A stretch of DNA of 64,000 bases from an uncultured Lachnospiraceae bacterium (GTDB taxonomy: Bacteria; Bacillota; Clostridia; Lachnospirales; Lachnospiraceae), in contig CAJTSB010000001.1 in the NCBI GenBank assembly GCA_910578825.1, positions 1-64,000 on the forward strand. Direction: 5' to 3'. The translations under genes were made by a program, and so were the position numbers. Positions 1 through 7,757 of the stretch are shown one piece after another (positions within the stretch are counted from its first letter, which is position 1; each line of letters begins with the position of its first letter). The notes below the pieces were generated by a model. The model saw nothing but the letters and a program-made list of their open reading frames with translations, was not told where the DNA came from and made no database searches.

Positions 1-158
1 GACCCAGCGAGAACTGATAGGGTAAGTATATGGATATACATCGGCAGAACATTATTTACCAGTAACTACATCCATTTATGGATGATGATATATAAATTTA
101 AAAATATATCGGGAGATATATTGACAAATTTCAAATATTGAGATAGGAGGATTAGAAA
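1..158. other. Leader region upstream of hydG; no supported gene
   Basis: AT-rich stretch before hydG. One frame stays open from base 1 to a TGA near 139-141, but its composition is not protein-like and it could only be a gene tail. Another frame ends at a TAA at 23-25 and could be the last residues of an upstream gene; nothing recognisable is left. A TTGACA at 121-126 has no -10 at proper spacing before the hydG ribosome binding site, so I do not call a promoter. Confidence 0.5.
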
Positions 159-1577
159 ATGTATAATGTAATGTCACCAAAGGCAGAGGAATTTATCAGT
201 CATGAAGAAGTTCTGGAATCACTGGCATATGCTGAAAAAAATAAAAATAACCGGGAGCTGATTGACGGGATTTTGACAAAGGCGCGGGAGAGAAAGGGTC
301 TTTCGCACCGTGAGGCGGCCGTGCTTCTGGACTGTGAGCTGGAAGATAAAAATCAGGAAATCTATGCGCTTGCGGAGCAGATTAAGAAGGATTTCTACGG
401 AAACCGGATTGTTATGTTTGCGCCGCTGTATCTCTCAAATTACTGCGTGAACGGCTGTGAGTATTGTCCTTACCATGTCAAAAACAAGCATATTGCACGC
501 AAGAAACTGACGCAGGAAGAAATTGTAAAAGAGGTTATGGCGCTACAGGATATGGGGCATAAACGTCTTGCACTGGAAGCGGGCGAAGACCCGGTAAATA
601 ACCCGATTGAATATATTCTGGAGTGCATTAAAACGATATACGGAATTAAGCACAAAAACGGAGCCATTCGCCGTGTGAATGTCAATATTGCGGCGACCAC
701 GGTAGAAAATTACCGGAAATTAAAGGATGCGGGAATTGGTACTTATATTTTATTCCAGGAGACATACCATAAGGAATCTTATGAAAAACTGCACCCCACA
801 GGCCCCAAACACGATTATGCCTATCATACGGAGGCCATGGACCGCGCGATGGACGGCGGCATTGACGACGTAGGTCTGGGCGTGCTTTATGGACTCAATA
901 ATTACCGCTATGATTTTACCGGCATTCTCATGCATGCGGAGCATTTGGAGGCGTATAAGGGCGTAGGGCCCCATACCATCAGCGTACCGCGTCTGCGCCG
1001 TGCGGATGATATTGACCCTGATGTTTTTGACAATGGCATTTCTGATGAGATATTTGCAAAGATTGTCGCATGTATCCGCATTGCGGTTCCTTACACTGGC
1101 ATGATTGTATCTACCAGAGAGAGTCAGAAATGCAGGGAAAAAGTGCTCCATTTGGGGATTTCCCAGATTAGCGGGGCGTCAAAAACCAGTGTTGGCGGCT
1201 ATGCCGAGCCGGAGCCGGAAGAGGAGAACTCTGCGCAGTTTGACGTCAGCGATAATCGAACCCTGGATGAAGTGGTAAGGTGGCTGATGGAGATGGACTA
1301 CGTGCCAAGTTTCTGTACGGCATGTTATCGGGAAGGCAGGACGGGGGACCGTTTTATGACGCTTTTGAAAAGCGGGCAGATTGTAAACTGCTGTCATCCC
1401 AATGCATTGATGACATTAAAAGAATATCTGGAGGATTATGCATCTGAGGAGACGAGAGCCATTGGCGATAAACTGATTGAAAAGGAGATGGACGTTATCA
1501 CCAATCCGAAGGTAAAAGAAAAAGTCCGGGATTATCTTGCAAATATCCACAATGGGGAGCGGGATTTCCGGTTCTGA
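159..1577 (+). CDS. hydG: [FeFe] hydrogenase H-cluster radical SAM maturase HydG
   Basis: Radical SAM tyrosine lyase that cleaves tyrosine to p-cresol and makes the CO/CN--bearing iron synthon used to build the [FeFe]-hydrogenase H-cluster; cytoplasmic, works with HydE and HydF. The radical SAM Cx3Cx2C motif is C96/C100/C103 (YCVNGCEYC). The C-terminal auxiliary-cluster motif Cx2Cx22C is C386/C389/C412, which separates HydG from ThiH. The length of 472 residues is normal. The ATG follows TAGGAGG at 144-150 with ideal spacing. HydE, HydF and the hydrogenase are not in the window. A strong terminator follows, so it ends its transcript. Identification is secure from both cysteine motifs. Confidence 0.97.
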   Translation: MYNVMSPKAEEFISHEEVLESLAYAEKNKNNRELIDGILTKARERKGLSHREAAVLLDCELEDKNQEIYALAEQIKKDFYGNRIVMFAPLYLSNYCVNGCEYCPYHVKNKHIARKKLTQEEIVKEVMALQDMGHKRLALEAGEDPVNNPIEYILECIKTIYGIKHKNGAIRRVNVNIAATTVENYRKLKDAGIGTYILFQETYHKESYEKLHPTGPKHDYAYHTEAMDRAMDGGIDDVGLGVLYGLNNYRYDFTGILMHAEHLEAYKGVGPHTISVPRLRRADDIDPDVFDNGISDEIFAKIVACIRIAVPYTGMIVSTRESQKCREKVLHLGISQISGASKTSVGGYAEPEPEEENSAQFDVSDNRTLDEVVRWLMEMDYVPSFCTACYREGRTGDRFMTLLKSGQIVNCCHPNALMTLKEYLEDYASEETRAIGDKLIEKEMDVITNPKVKEKVRDYLANIHNGERDFRF

Positions 1578-1628
1578 TGAATTCGGTATGGACATAAAAT
1601 CTGTTTGGAATTACGATACCGAGTATAA

Positions 1629-1692
1629 ACTGGCAAACTGTACAAAATAACAATAATCGAACATTTGTGCAGTTTGCCAGTATCATTTTTTT
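1629..1692 (+). terminator. Rho-independent terminator after hydG
   Basis: An 18-bp stem (1629-1646 with 1664-1681, one G-U pair) encloses a 17-nt loop and is followed by seven T (1686-1692). It isolates hydG from the toxin-antitoxin pair downstream. Confidence 0.9.
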
Positions 1693-1703
1693 AAGGTTAG
1701 GGA

Positions 1704-1743
1704 TATAATAATCATAATCAAATTGCTTTAATATAGTAGCAAT
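1704..1743 (+). promoter_or_regulatory. Candidate promoter/operator of the TA pair
   Basis: The region holds TATAAT at 1704-1709 and TATAGT at 1732-1737. The second lies inside an inverted repeat ATTGCT (1722-1727) / AGCAAT (1738-1743). A palindrome over a -10 element is what an autoregulated toxin-antitoxin operon would have. No good -35 is visible for either box, so the exact promoter is uncertain. Confidence 0.35.
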
Positions 1744-1781
1744 GAAGCCAGGGACAGGTTTAGGAAAAGGGGGACGATTAA

Positions 1782-2441
1782 ATGAAGGATGCACTTGAAT
1801 ACGCAAAATACTTTATCAGACAGAACCCGGAACATTATTCGAATACGTTGGAAGGCAACAAAAAATTAAACAAATTGCTGATTTTTGCGGATATGATAAA
1901 TCTGGCACAGTTTGATGAACCGTTATTTGCAAATAAAATTATGGCTTTTGAAAACGGTTTTGTTGTCGAAGATATAAGGCAAAAATACAAAAATAACCAT
2001 AATGAACTAATATGTAAATGTTTAACAGAACCCCCCGAACTTTCCGAAAATGAACAAATTTCTCTACAGTATGCGGATGAAATATTTGGAAAGTTATCTG
2101 CTGATGAACTTTCGGAATTGAGTCATACGTTTTCATTTTGGTCGGAGGCATACAATAGAGGAACGTATGGTTCCAGTTATCATAACAAAGAACGTTCGGT
2201 TATTAACCTCGAAGAGATGATGGCAGAAGTTCCTAAAATAAAAATGCTCATAGAAGTATATAAAAAAACATCCAAAGTGGATTCAGAATCTAAAATGATA
2301 AATGGAATTGTTTATCACTATAATCCGGATGAAATTCAGATGACAGAAGATATCATTTGTTATTTACAGGAATTTTCAGAACAGGCAGAAGATACGTCTT
2401 ACAGTGTGTATAGGGATAATGGGGAGTTGGTTGTATTTTGA
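1782..2441 (+). CDS. Panacea-domain (SocA/DUF4065-type) antitoxin
   Basis: 219-residue protein whose first ~75 residues carry the Panacea pattern: a short helix (ALEYAKYFI), a KLNKLLIFADM helix, a PLF turn, and a FENGFVVEDI segment matching the family's 'W..GPV' region. Panacea domains are known antitoxins or proteolytic-adaptor modules in type II toxin-antitoxin pairs with many unrelated toxins. The C-terminal ~100 residues are helical and acidic and are not recognised. It is translationally coupled to the downstream toxin-like gene through a 4-nt TTGA overlap. The pair is much richer in A+T than hydG and the next gene, which suggests acquisition. The ATG lies after AGGAAAAGGGGG. The domain call rests on motif reading, not a profile search. 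Confidence 0.72.
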   Translation: MKDALEYAKYFIRQNPEHYSNTLEGNKKLNKLLIFADMINLAQFDEPLFANKIMAFENGFVVEDIRQKYKNNHNELICKCLTEPPELSENEQISLQYADEIFGKLSADELSELSHTFSFWSEAYNRGTYGSSYHNKERSVINLEEMMAEVPKIKMLIEVYKKTSKVDSESKMINGIVYHYNPDEIQMTEDIICYLQEFSEQAEDTSYSVYRDNGELVVF

Positions 2442-2794
2442 CATACAAAAAGGGACAGGGCATACTTGGCAGAATCAGATTTAAGGATGGCAGTATGCCG
2501 AAGTACGATAGGACATACTTAATAGTAGAAACAGGAGAAAAATATATTAAAACACTGAATGTTTCCAGTTTAAGAGGTAAGGAAAATAAGCTTTTAATGC
2601 CGTCTAATATAGAAATACAAAACTATAATCCGCCGTTTCAGAAACCTTCTTTTGTAAAATTAGATTCCCTCACGAAAACAAACGTTGATGGCAGTGAAGG
2701 ATTGAGAATTTTGCACAGCGGACAATGTTTAGACAACAATGAATTTAAAAATATATTGGCTCAATTAAAACATTTTCAGAATGGCAATACATAA
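2438..2794 (+). CDS. PemK/MazF-like putative toxin
   Basis: 118-residue basic protein starting at a TTG that overlaps the antitoxin stop. An N-terminal segment ending in PKYDRTYLIV, followed by a beta-rich stretch with LNVSS and a SFVKLDSLTK strand, resembles the SH3-like barrel of PemK/MazF-type toxins, which usually cleave mRNA. I do not see the full canonical MazF N-terminal motif, so a divergent relative is the safer wording. Antitoxin-first order and the overlap support a toxin role. If expressed alone it would be expected to inhibit growth. An alternative is another small Panacea-linked effector with a similar fold. Confidence 0.6.
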   Translation: MTYKKGQGILGRIRFKDGSMPKYDRTYLIVETGEKYIKTLNVSSLRGKENKLLMPSNIEIQNYNPPFQKPSFVKLDSLTKTNVDGSEGLRILHSGQCLDNNEFKNILAQLKHFQNGNT

Positions 2795-2827
2795 TATTAT
2801 CATCATACAAAGTCCTGACAAATGCCC

Positions 2828-2856
2828 TTGATATGTCCGTCATGTTTGGATATAAT
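2828..2856 (+). promoter_or_regulatory. Sigma-A-type promoter for the coiled-coil gene
   Basis: TTGATA (2828-2833), 17-nt spacer, TATAAT (2851-2856). The start codon at 2890 lies about 27 nt after the expected transcription start. Confidence 0.8.
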
Positions 2857-2889
2857 AGAGGATAACAGAGCGGATTTGAGGAGTGTATC

Positions 2890-3954
2890 ATGAGCTTACA
2901 GGATAGGATGGAGCAGATTTTAAAAAATATTCATCTGCTTTTTTCGGAAAGCAAGCCGTATGACGAGGACGGGGCATGGATTATAGTCGAGAAGGAGAAA
3001 GTCTTTGAGCAGTTGGAGCAGTTAAACCTGGCTGTCTATGATATGATGGATTCGTACGAGATGACAAATCAGAAACACCAGCTTGCGCAGCGCCGCTGTG
3101 AGAAACAAGGCGAGGAGATCATTCGCAAAGCGAGCAGCCATGCGGATGATATTTATGCGGCGTCTATTATGTATACGGATGATGCGATCAACCGGATTTG
3201 CCATATCATGGATGACGCCAATGATTCCGTCCGCAAAATTTTCCGTGGGCTCAACAATGAAATGGAGCGTGAGCGCGAACGGGTACGTCATAATCAGTTA
3301 GAGCTTACGAGCCAGCTTCAGGATTTTGCAGATACCAATAAGTATATCAGGCTTATTGAAGAAATCAATAAAAAACTGGAGCGAGAGCATATGGAAGAAG
3401 AGCAGGCGCGGAAGGAAAAACGTATCCAAAACGAAGGAAAGTCTTATTCTGATATTCAGCCTGAAATTCGTGTTAATGAAGAGTATTTGGAGCGAAGAGA
3501 GAGACATTATGAACTGACGCCTCTGGAAATCAATGTCCGCAAAGAGGAGGAAGAGAGCCTTGCGCGTGTGACCGGCAGGGATTTTGCAGAAAGCCTCCGC
3601 CGCAGAGCAGCAAAGAATCGGGAAATGCAGAGCTCTTTGCAGATTGAAGATATGTCGGATCATGGTTCTTCTGTGTCGCAGGAGCTGATGTTTGATGAGG
3701 TGACGCTGCCTCCGGAAGAAACCCTGGGATTTGCAGAGGGGGCGACATATGATGGAGACATGTCTGTATTTGTCGGAGGAGCAGAATTTGCAGATGAAGG
3801 CCCGGCATTTTCGTCGGAACAGCCGGAGATCCGTGTGGATTTGGATGCCGAATATTTTAAGTGGAGAGAAGAAAATGACAAAGCAGATGGAAAGGAGCCG
3901 TCTGCGGAGCCGGAGAAACGGGGATTGAAATCCCTGTTTGCAAGGAAGTCGTAA
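2890..3954 (+). CDS. Conserved coiled-coil protein, function unknown
   Basis: 354-residue soluble, highly charged protein. Residues ~1-60 are helical. Residues ~60-185 form long coiled-coil segments (NQKHQLAQRRCEKQGEEII, then an E/R-rich heptad run), and the second half is acidic and probably disordered. The tail is basic (LKSLFARKS). There is no signal peptide, membrane segment or catalytic motif. The shape recalls DivIVA-like or ATPase-accessory coiled coils of Clostridia, but I do not recognise a specific family. The ATG at 2890 follows GAGGAG. It has its own promoter and terminator, so it is a one-gene unit. Confidence 0.75.
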   Translation: MSLQDRMEQILKNIHLLFSESKPYDEDGAWIIVEKEKVFEQLEQLNLAVYDMMDSYEMTNQKHQLAQRRCEKQGEEIIRKASSHADDIYAASIMYTDDAINRICHIMDDANDSVRKIFRGLNNEMERERERVRHNQLELTSQLQDFADTNKYIRLIEEINKKLEREHMEEEQARKEKRIQNEGKSYSDIQPEIRVNEEYLERRERHYELTPLEINVRKEEEESLARVTGRDFAESLRRRAAKNREMQSSLQIEDMSDHGSSVSQELMFDEVTLPPEETLGFAEGATYDGDMSVFVGGAEFADEGPAFSSEQPEIRVDLDAEYFKWREENDKADGKEPSAEPEKRGLKSLFARKS

Positions 3955-3975
3955 TGATGATAGTGAGAGGATTTT

Positions 3976-4012
3976 AATACCCGCCGCAATTTTCCTGTGG
4001 CGGGTATTATTT
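3976..4012 (+). terminator. Terminator-like hairpin
   Basis: A 12-bp stem (3976-3987 with 3997-4008, one G-U) has a 9-nt loop and is followed by a weak T-containing tract. It separates the coiled-coil gene from the two-component system. Confidence 0.65.
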
Positions 4013-4055
4013 ATAAAATATTAATAAAAATCATGACTGTTACTTAAAAAACGAT

Positions 4056-4064
4056 TGCTATAAT
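4056..4064 (+). promoter_or_regulatory. Extended -10 promoter of the two-component system
   Basis: TGCTATAAT (4056-4064) is an extended -10 element (TG-n-TATAAT). No good -35 is seen at 17 nt. It lies 37 nt before the response regulator start. Confidence 0.6.
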
Positions 4065-4101
4065 GTTTATTACCGGAGAGATGGTTAAATGAGGTGAACA
4101 T

Positions 4102-4800
4102 ATGAAGAATATTTTAGTTTGCGATGATGACAGAGAAATTGTAGATGCGATAGAAATCTATCTGCAGCAGGAAGGCTATCACATCTTCAAGGCTTATGAT
4201 GGGGAACAGGCGATTCAGATGTTGGGGGAGCAGGAGATTCATCTTCTGATTATTGACGTGATGATGCCGAAACTGGATGGAATACGCGCAACGCTGAAAA
4301 TTCGCGAGGAAAGCAGTATTCCGATTATTATTTTGTCGGCGAAATCCGAAGATGCAGACAAGATTCTGGGTTTGAATATCGGAGCTGATGACTATGTCAC
4401 AAAACCATTTAATCCGTTGGAGTTGGTGGCGCGGGTAAAATCTCAGCTCAGACGTTATACGGAGCTGGGTAATGTGGTGGAGAGCAACAGCCATATTTAC
4501 CAGGTGGGGGGGCTTATCATCAATGATGATCTGAAGGAAGTGGTTGTAGATGATGTAGCGGTGAAACTTACGCCAATTGAGTATAATATTTTATTGCTTC
4601 TGGTAAAAAACCAGGGAAAAGTATTCTCCATCAATCAGATTTACGAGAGTATCTGGAACGAGGATGCGATTGGAGCGGATAATACGGTAGCGGTGCATAT
4701 CCGCCATATCCGGGAGAAAATTGAAATCAACCCCAAAGAACCGAGATATTTGAAGGTGGTTTGGGGCGTGGGATACAAAGTAGAGAAATCAGTAAAATAG
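4102..4800 (+). CDS. OmpR/PhoB-family response regulator
   Basis: 232-residue cytoplasmic DNA-binding regulator. Receiver domain, residues 1-115: acidic pair near D8-D10, phosphoacceptor D52 (IIDVMMPK), S79 and K101 (TKPF). Winged-helix DNA-binding domain, residues ~130-230, with the family end motif GVGYKVE. It is the first gene of a two-gene operon with the histidine kinase that follows, so the two form a cognate pair. Targets are unknown. The ATG has GAGGTG upstream. Family assignment is firm; the signal is not readable. Confidence 0.95.
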   Translation: MKNILVCDDDREIVDAIEIYLQQEGYHIFKAYDGEQAIQMLGEQEIHLLIIDVMMPKLDGIRATLKIREESSIPIIILSAKSEDADKILGLNIGADDYVTKPFNPLELVARVKSQLRRYTELGNVVESNSHIYQVGGLIINDDLKEVVVDDVAVKLTPIEYNILLLLVKNQGKVFSINQIYESIWNEDAIGADNTVAVHIRHIREKIEINPKEPRYLKVVWGVGYKVEKSVK

Positions 4801-4895
4801 GAGGGGGCAAATGCGCACATTTCTCACGTTCCTTCCTCCAACTTGGCAGGTGACGCGAAACGACGCGTACCAATACATTATTTTAAAGGCGGTGA
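4801..4895 (+). repeat. Structured short repeat, copy A (between response regulator and kinase)
   Basis: This junction closely resembles 55571-55665. Shared blocks in order: GGCAAATGCG, CATTTC, CCTTC-TCC, TGGCA-G, GACGCGAA-CG-CGCGT-CC-ATAC. In this copy GGAGG and CCTCC can pair as outer arms of a hairpin. It begins right after the regulator stop and ends at the kinase ribosome binding site. Conserved pairing with changed bases suggests an RNA-level element rather than coding sequence. A TTG at 4843 inside it is in frame with the kinase but is probably not the start. Confidence 0.6.
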
Positions 4896-4899
4896 TGAT

Positions 4900-7668
4900 T
4901 TGAAAAAAAGGCGATATTCTTCTGGCATGAAAGCGGCGGTTCTGGCGGCGCATCAATGTCTGGCAACGGTTTTGGCGTTGTGTATGACAGTATTGATTCT
5001 TTTGTTTATGGAGAATGTATTAAATTTTGGGGAAAAGAGAAATATTTCCTATCACGATACGGATTATTTTACGAAACAGTTCGAGAATACGGCAATGGAT
5101 ATCCTGGATTTTGTAGATTTGCGCAAAAAGTTCGAGACAAACGGTCTCTATGATGCAGAAAAGAAGGTGGATATCTGGCAATATTACCAGAATCAGGATA
5201 TTTCCGGGCGTACCGGGCAAAAAACAGAGTCGGACGTATTGACCTACCGATTGGGAGATTTGGCGGAATGGTCAGGAAGTTACAGCTCACAGCAGCTTGA
5301 GATTATGGCGGAATGTTATGTGGATAACGGGCTTCATCAGAAAATAAATATTCTTCGGGATGGAGAGTCTGTATTCAGTCAGGAGAAAACGCTTGACAGC
5401 CTGAGGGATTTGACGCCGGAGCTTAGGGATGAGATTATCAATAATATCGAATATCATTATGGCGGTTCCTATCGCATGTCCTCCATAGATGAGAACTGGG
5501 CGATTGTCCGCAATACAGAGGAACAGGATGTGTCCGGAGCGGAACCCCATGGTCAGGAACCGTATTCAGATACCGCTGCGCTGGAAAGATATATCACGGG
5601 CGGTACGGCAGAAGAGGATGTGGCGACAACCAGCATGGAAGCAGAAGACAGTGAGGAAGAGCTGGATGAGCGGGAACAGAAGATTGTTCAAAAGATCATA
5701 GCCGGAAAGCTGTATGATTTAAAAGGAGAAGAGCTGGAATGGTTGTTAGAAGAGCTGGATATGGCCTATAGTTCAAGTTCTTTTACCTGTGAATATGTAG
5801 CAGAGGATTACCTGCCTGCAGGGGGTGTGTCAATCTGGGATATGTTTTTGCAAGGGGACCGTTCTCTGGAATATATGCAGAATGCATATCGGGCGCTGGC
5901 ATTTACGCTTGACAACATCAACGAGGAAATCAGCCGCTACCGCAAAGGAATTAATACTTATAATCAACAGGGTCATCCATCCAATGTTTATTACTGGGTT
6001 GTTCGAGGCGGAGAGAGAGATGTTTATACGAATATCGAAGACAGCAAGGGCATGGATTTGCCGGCATTTGGAAAAAAACTTGGAAAATATGTGTTGTTCC
6101 GGGAAAAGGATACCTATCTGGAAACAAATGTAAAGGATATGAACGAGTATTTTTATAATCGGATGGAACCTTTGTATGTCGGCAAAAAGAGCGTGTTGTT
6201 TATCGGTGTGGATATGAATTTTCCATATGAGGATGCTTTTCTGGAAGCAAGGCAGGAGTATGACCGCATGTATCCGTGGATAACAATCTGTCTGTGGGGC
6301 TCTGTGATGTGTTTTCTTCTGGAAATAATCTGCCTGATTTATCTGAGTGTTGTGGCGGGCAAACGCGATGATTCCGGGCAAGTATATCTGAATTTTTTAG
6401 ACCGCATTCCGACAGAAATTTTATTTGTGCCGGCAGCCGTTACGATGGTTATATTTATATTCGGACTTGCAAACGTGTGGAGTCTGTACGATGGCGGCAA
6501 CTTTATGGTTCCAATCCTGTTGTCCTGCGGCATCACGTTTTTTGGTACGGCATTACTGTTAATCTTTTACCTGAGTTTCATTCGCCGGATTCGCGCGGGC
6601 GTCCTGTGGTATCACAGTATTTTGCACTGGTTTGCTCATGGGATCGGGCAGTTATTTACCAGAAAGAAATCCTGTACAAAAATGCTGATTTGGTTCGGGA
6701 TGCATCTTTTGGCGTGTCTGTTCATTCTGCCTATGATCAGTGCATCCTATGACGGAGGAGCCTGTGTTATGGGTGTGTTCTTCTTTGCCGTGCTCTGTGG
6801 TGTGGAGGCTGTGCTGATTATCCGCGAAGGCGTGCAGCGCAATAAGGTGATGGAGGGAATCAGCAAGATTTCTGATGGAGATCTGGAATATAAGATTGAG
6901 GAAGAGGAATTAAAAGGCGATAACAGGAAACTGGCGCAGGCGGTCAATGCGATTGGCGAGGGATTGCATCATGCGGTGGATGAGAGTATGAAAAACGAGC
7001 GGCTGCAGTCGGATTTGATTACCAATGTCTCTCATGATATCAAGACGCCGCTTACGTCGATTATCAATTATGTGGACTTGTTAAAACGCGAAGATTTACA
7101 GAATGAACGCGCACAAAATTACATCGCAGTGCTTGACAGCAAATCCCAGCGTCTCAAACAGCTTGCGGAGGATTTGGTAGAAGCGTCGAAAATCAGCTCC
7201 GGCAACATCAGCCTCAATATGGAGCGCATTAACCTTGTGGAGCTGATACATCAGGTAGATGGAGAATTTGCAGAGCGGTTTGCGCAGCGGGATCTGCAGG
7301 TGGTTTCTAACCTTCCCGCGGAATCCGTAGTGATTCTGGCAGATGGCAGAAGAATCTGGCGCGTATTGGAAAACCTTTATGGCAATGTGGAAAAATATGC
7401 TATGGAAAAAACCAGGGTATATATGGATTTGCAGGCGGACGGAGAGAATGTCTCGTTTTCCATTAAAAATATTTCGGAAAATCCGCTGAATATTGAGGCG
7501 GACGAACTGACGGAGCGTTTTATCCGCGGGGATATTTCCCGCAGCACGGAAGGCAGTGGTCTGGGGCTGTCCATTACGCAGAACCTCACCACTTTGATGG
7601 GGGGCGCCTTCCGGATTTACCTGGATGGAGATTTGTTTAAGGTAATGATAGAGTTCCGGCAGGAGTAA
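4900..7668 (+). CDS. Polytopic sensor histidine kinase
   Basis: 922-residue membrane kinase, partner of the preceding regulator. TM1 ~11-38, a long extracytoplasmic region ~39-455, then several TM segments between ~457 and 640, a HAMP-like linker, a HisKA domain with H712 (NVSHDIKTPLTS), an N-box near 825 and a GSGLGLSI G2 box near 885. The usual D-x-G of the G1 box is replaced by a KNIS sequence, so nucleotide binding may be atypical; I recall this form in a clostridial subfamily. Start chosen at TTG 4900 because AAAGGCGGTGAT precedes it; the upstream in-frame TTG 4843 lies within the repeat and adds a non-membrane extension. The ligand is unknown. Confidence 0.92.
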   Translation: MKKRRYSSGMKAAVLAAHQCLATVLALCMTVLILLFMENVLNFGEKRNISYHDTDYFTKQFENTAMDILDFVDLRKKFETNGLYDAEKKVDIWQYYQNQDISGRTGQKTESDVLTYRLGDLAEWSGSYSSQQLEIMAECYVDNGLHQKINILRDGESVFSQEKTLDSLRDLTPELRDEIINNIEYHYGGSYRMSSIDENWAIVRNTEEQDVSGAEPHGQEPYSDTAALERYITGGTAEEDVATTSMEAEDSEEELDEREQKIVQKIIAGKLYDLKGEELEWLLEELDMAYSSSSFTCEYVAEDYLPAGGVSIWDMFLQGDRSLEYMQNAYRALAFTLDNINEEISRYRKGINTYNQQGHPSNVYYWVVRGGERDVYTNIEDSKGMDLPAFGKKLGKYVLFREKDTYLETNVKDMNEYFYNRMEPLYVGKKSVLFIGVDMNFPYEDAFLEARQEYDRMYPWITICLWGSVMCFLLEIICLIYLSVVAGKRDDSGQVYLNFLDRIPTEILFVPAAVTMVIFIFGLANVWSLYDGGNFMVPILLSCGITFFGTALLLIFYLSFIRRIRAGVLWYHSILHWFAHGIGQLFTRKKSCTKMLIWFGMHLLACLFILPMISASYDGGACVMGVFFFAVLCGVEAVLIIREGVQRNKVMEGISKISDGDLEYKIEEEELKGDNRKLAQAVNAIGEGLHHAVDESMKNERLQSDLITNVSHDIKTPLTSIINYVDLLKREDLQNERAQNYIAVLDSKSQRLKQLAEDLVEASKISSGNISLNMERINLVELIHQVDGEFAERFAQRDLQVVSNLPAESVVILADGRRIWRVLENLYGNVEKYAMEKTRVYMDLQADGENVSFSIKNISENPLNIEADELTERFIRGDISRSTEGSGLGLSITQNLTTLMGGAFRIYLDGDLFKVMIEFRQE

Positions 7669-7681
7669 CAGAAATTTAGCC

Positions 7682-7710
7682 TTGTATTTCACCGGTAAGC
7701 ACATTATAAT
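7682..7710 (+). promoter_or_regulatory. Sigma-A-type promoter for the hydratase
   Basis: TTGTAT (7682-7687), 17-nt spacer, TATAAT (7705-7710), 48 nt before the hydratase ATG. Confidence 0.78.
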
Positions 7711-7757
7711 GATAGCTGTAAACATCTTTGTGAGACTGAAATCAGAGGAGGCAAATC

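Noticed and set aside
1..141. Open frame at the left edge
   Set aside because: Could only be a gene tail; no protein-like pattern and another frame also ends nearby.
4843..4899. N-terminal extension of the histidine kinase from TTG 4843
   Set aside because: It lies in the structured repeat shared with a non-homologous junction and lacks its own ribosome site, whereas TTG 4900 has one.
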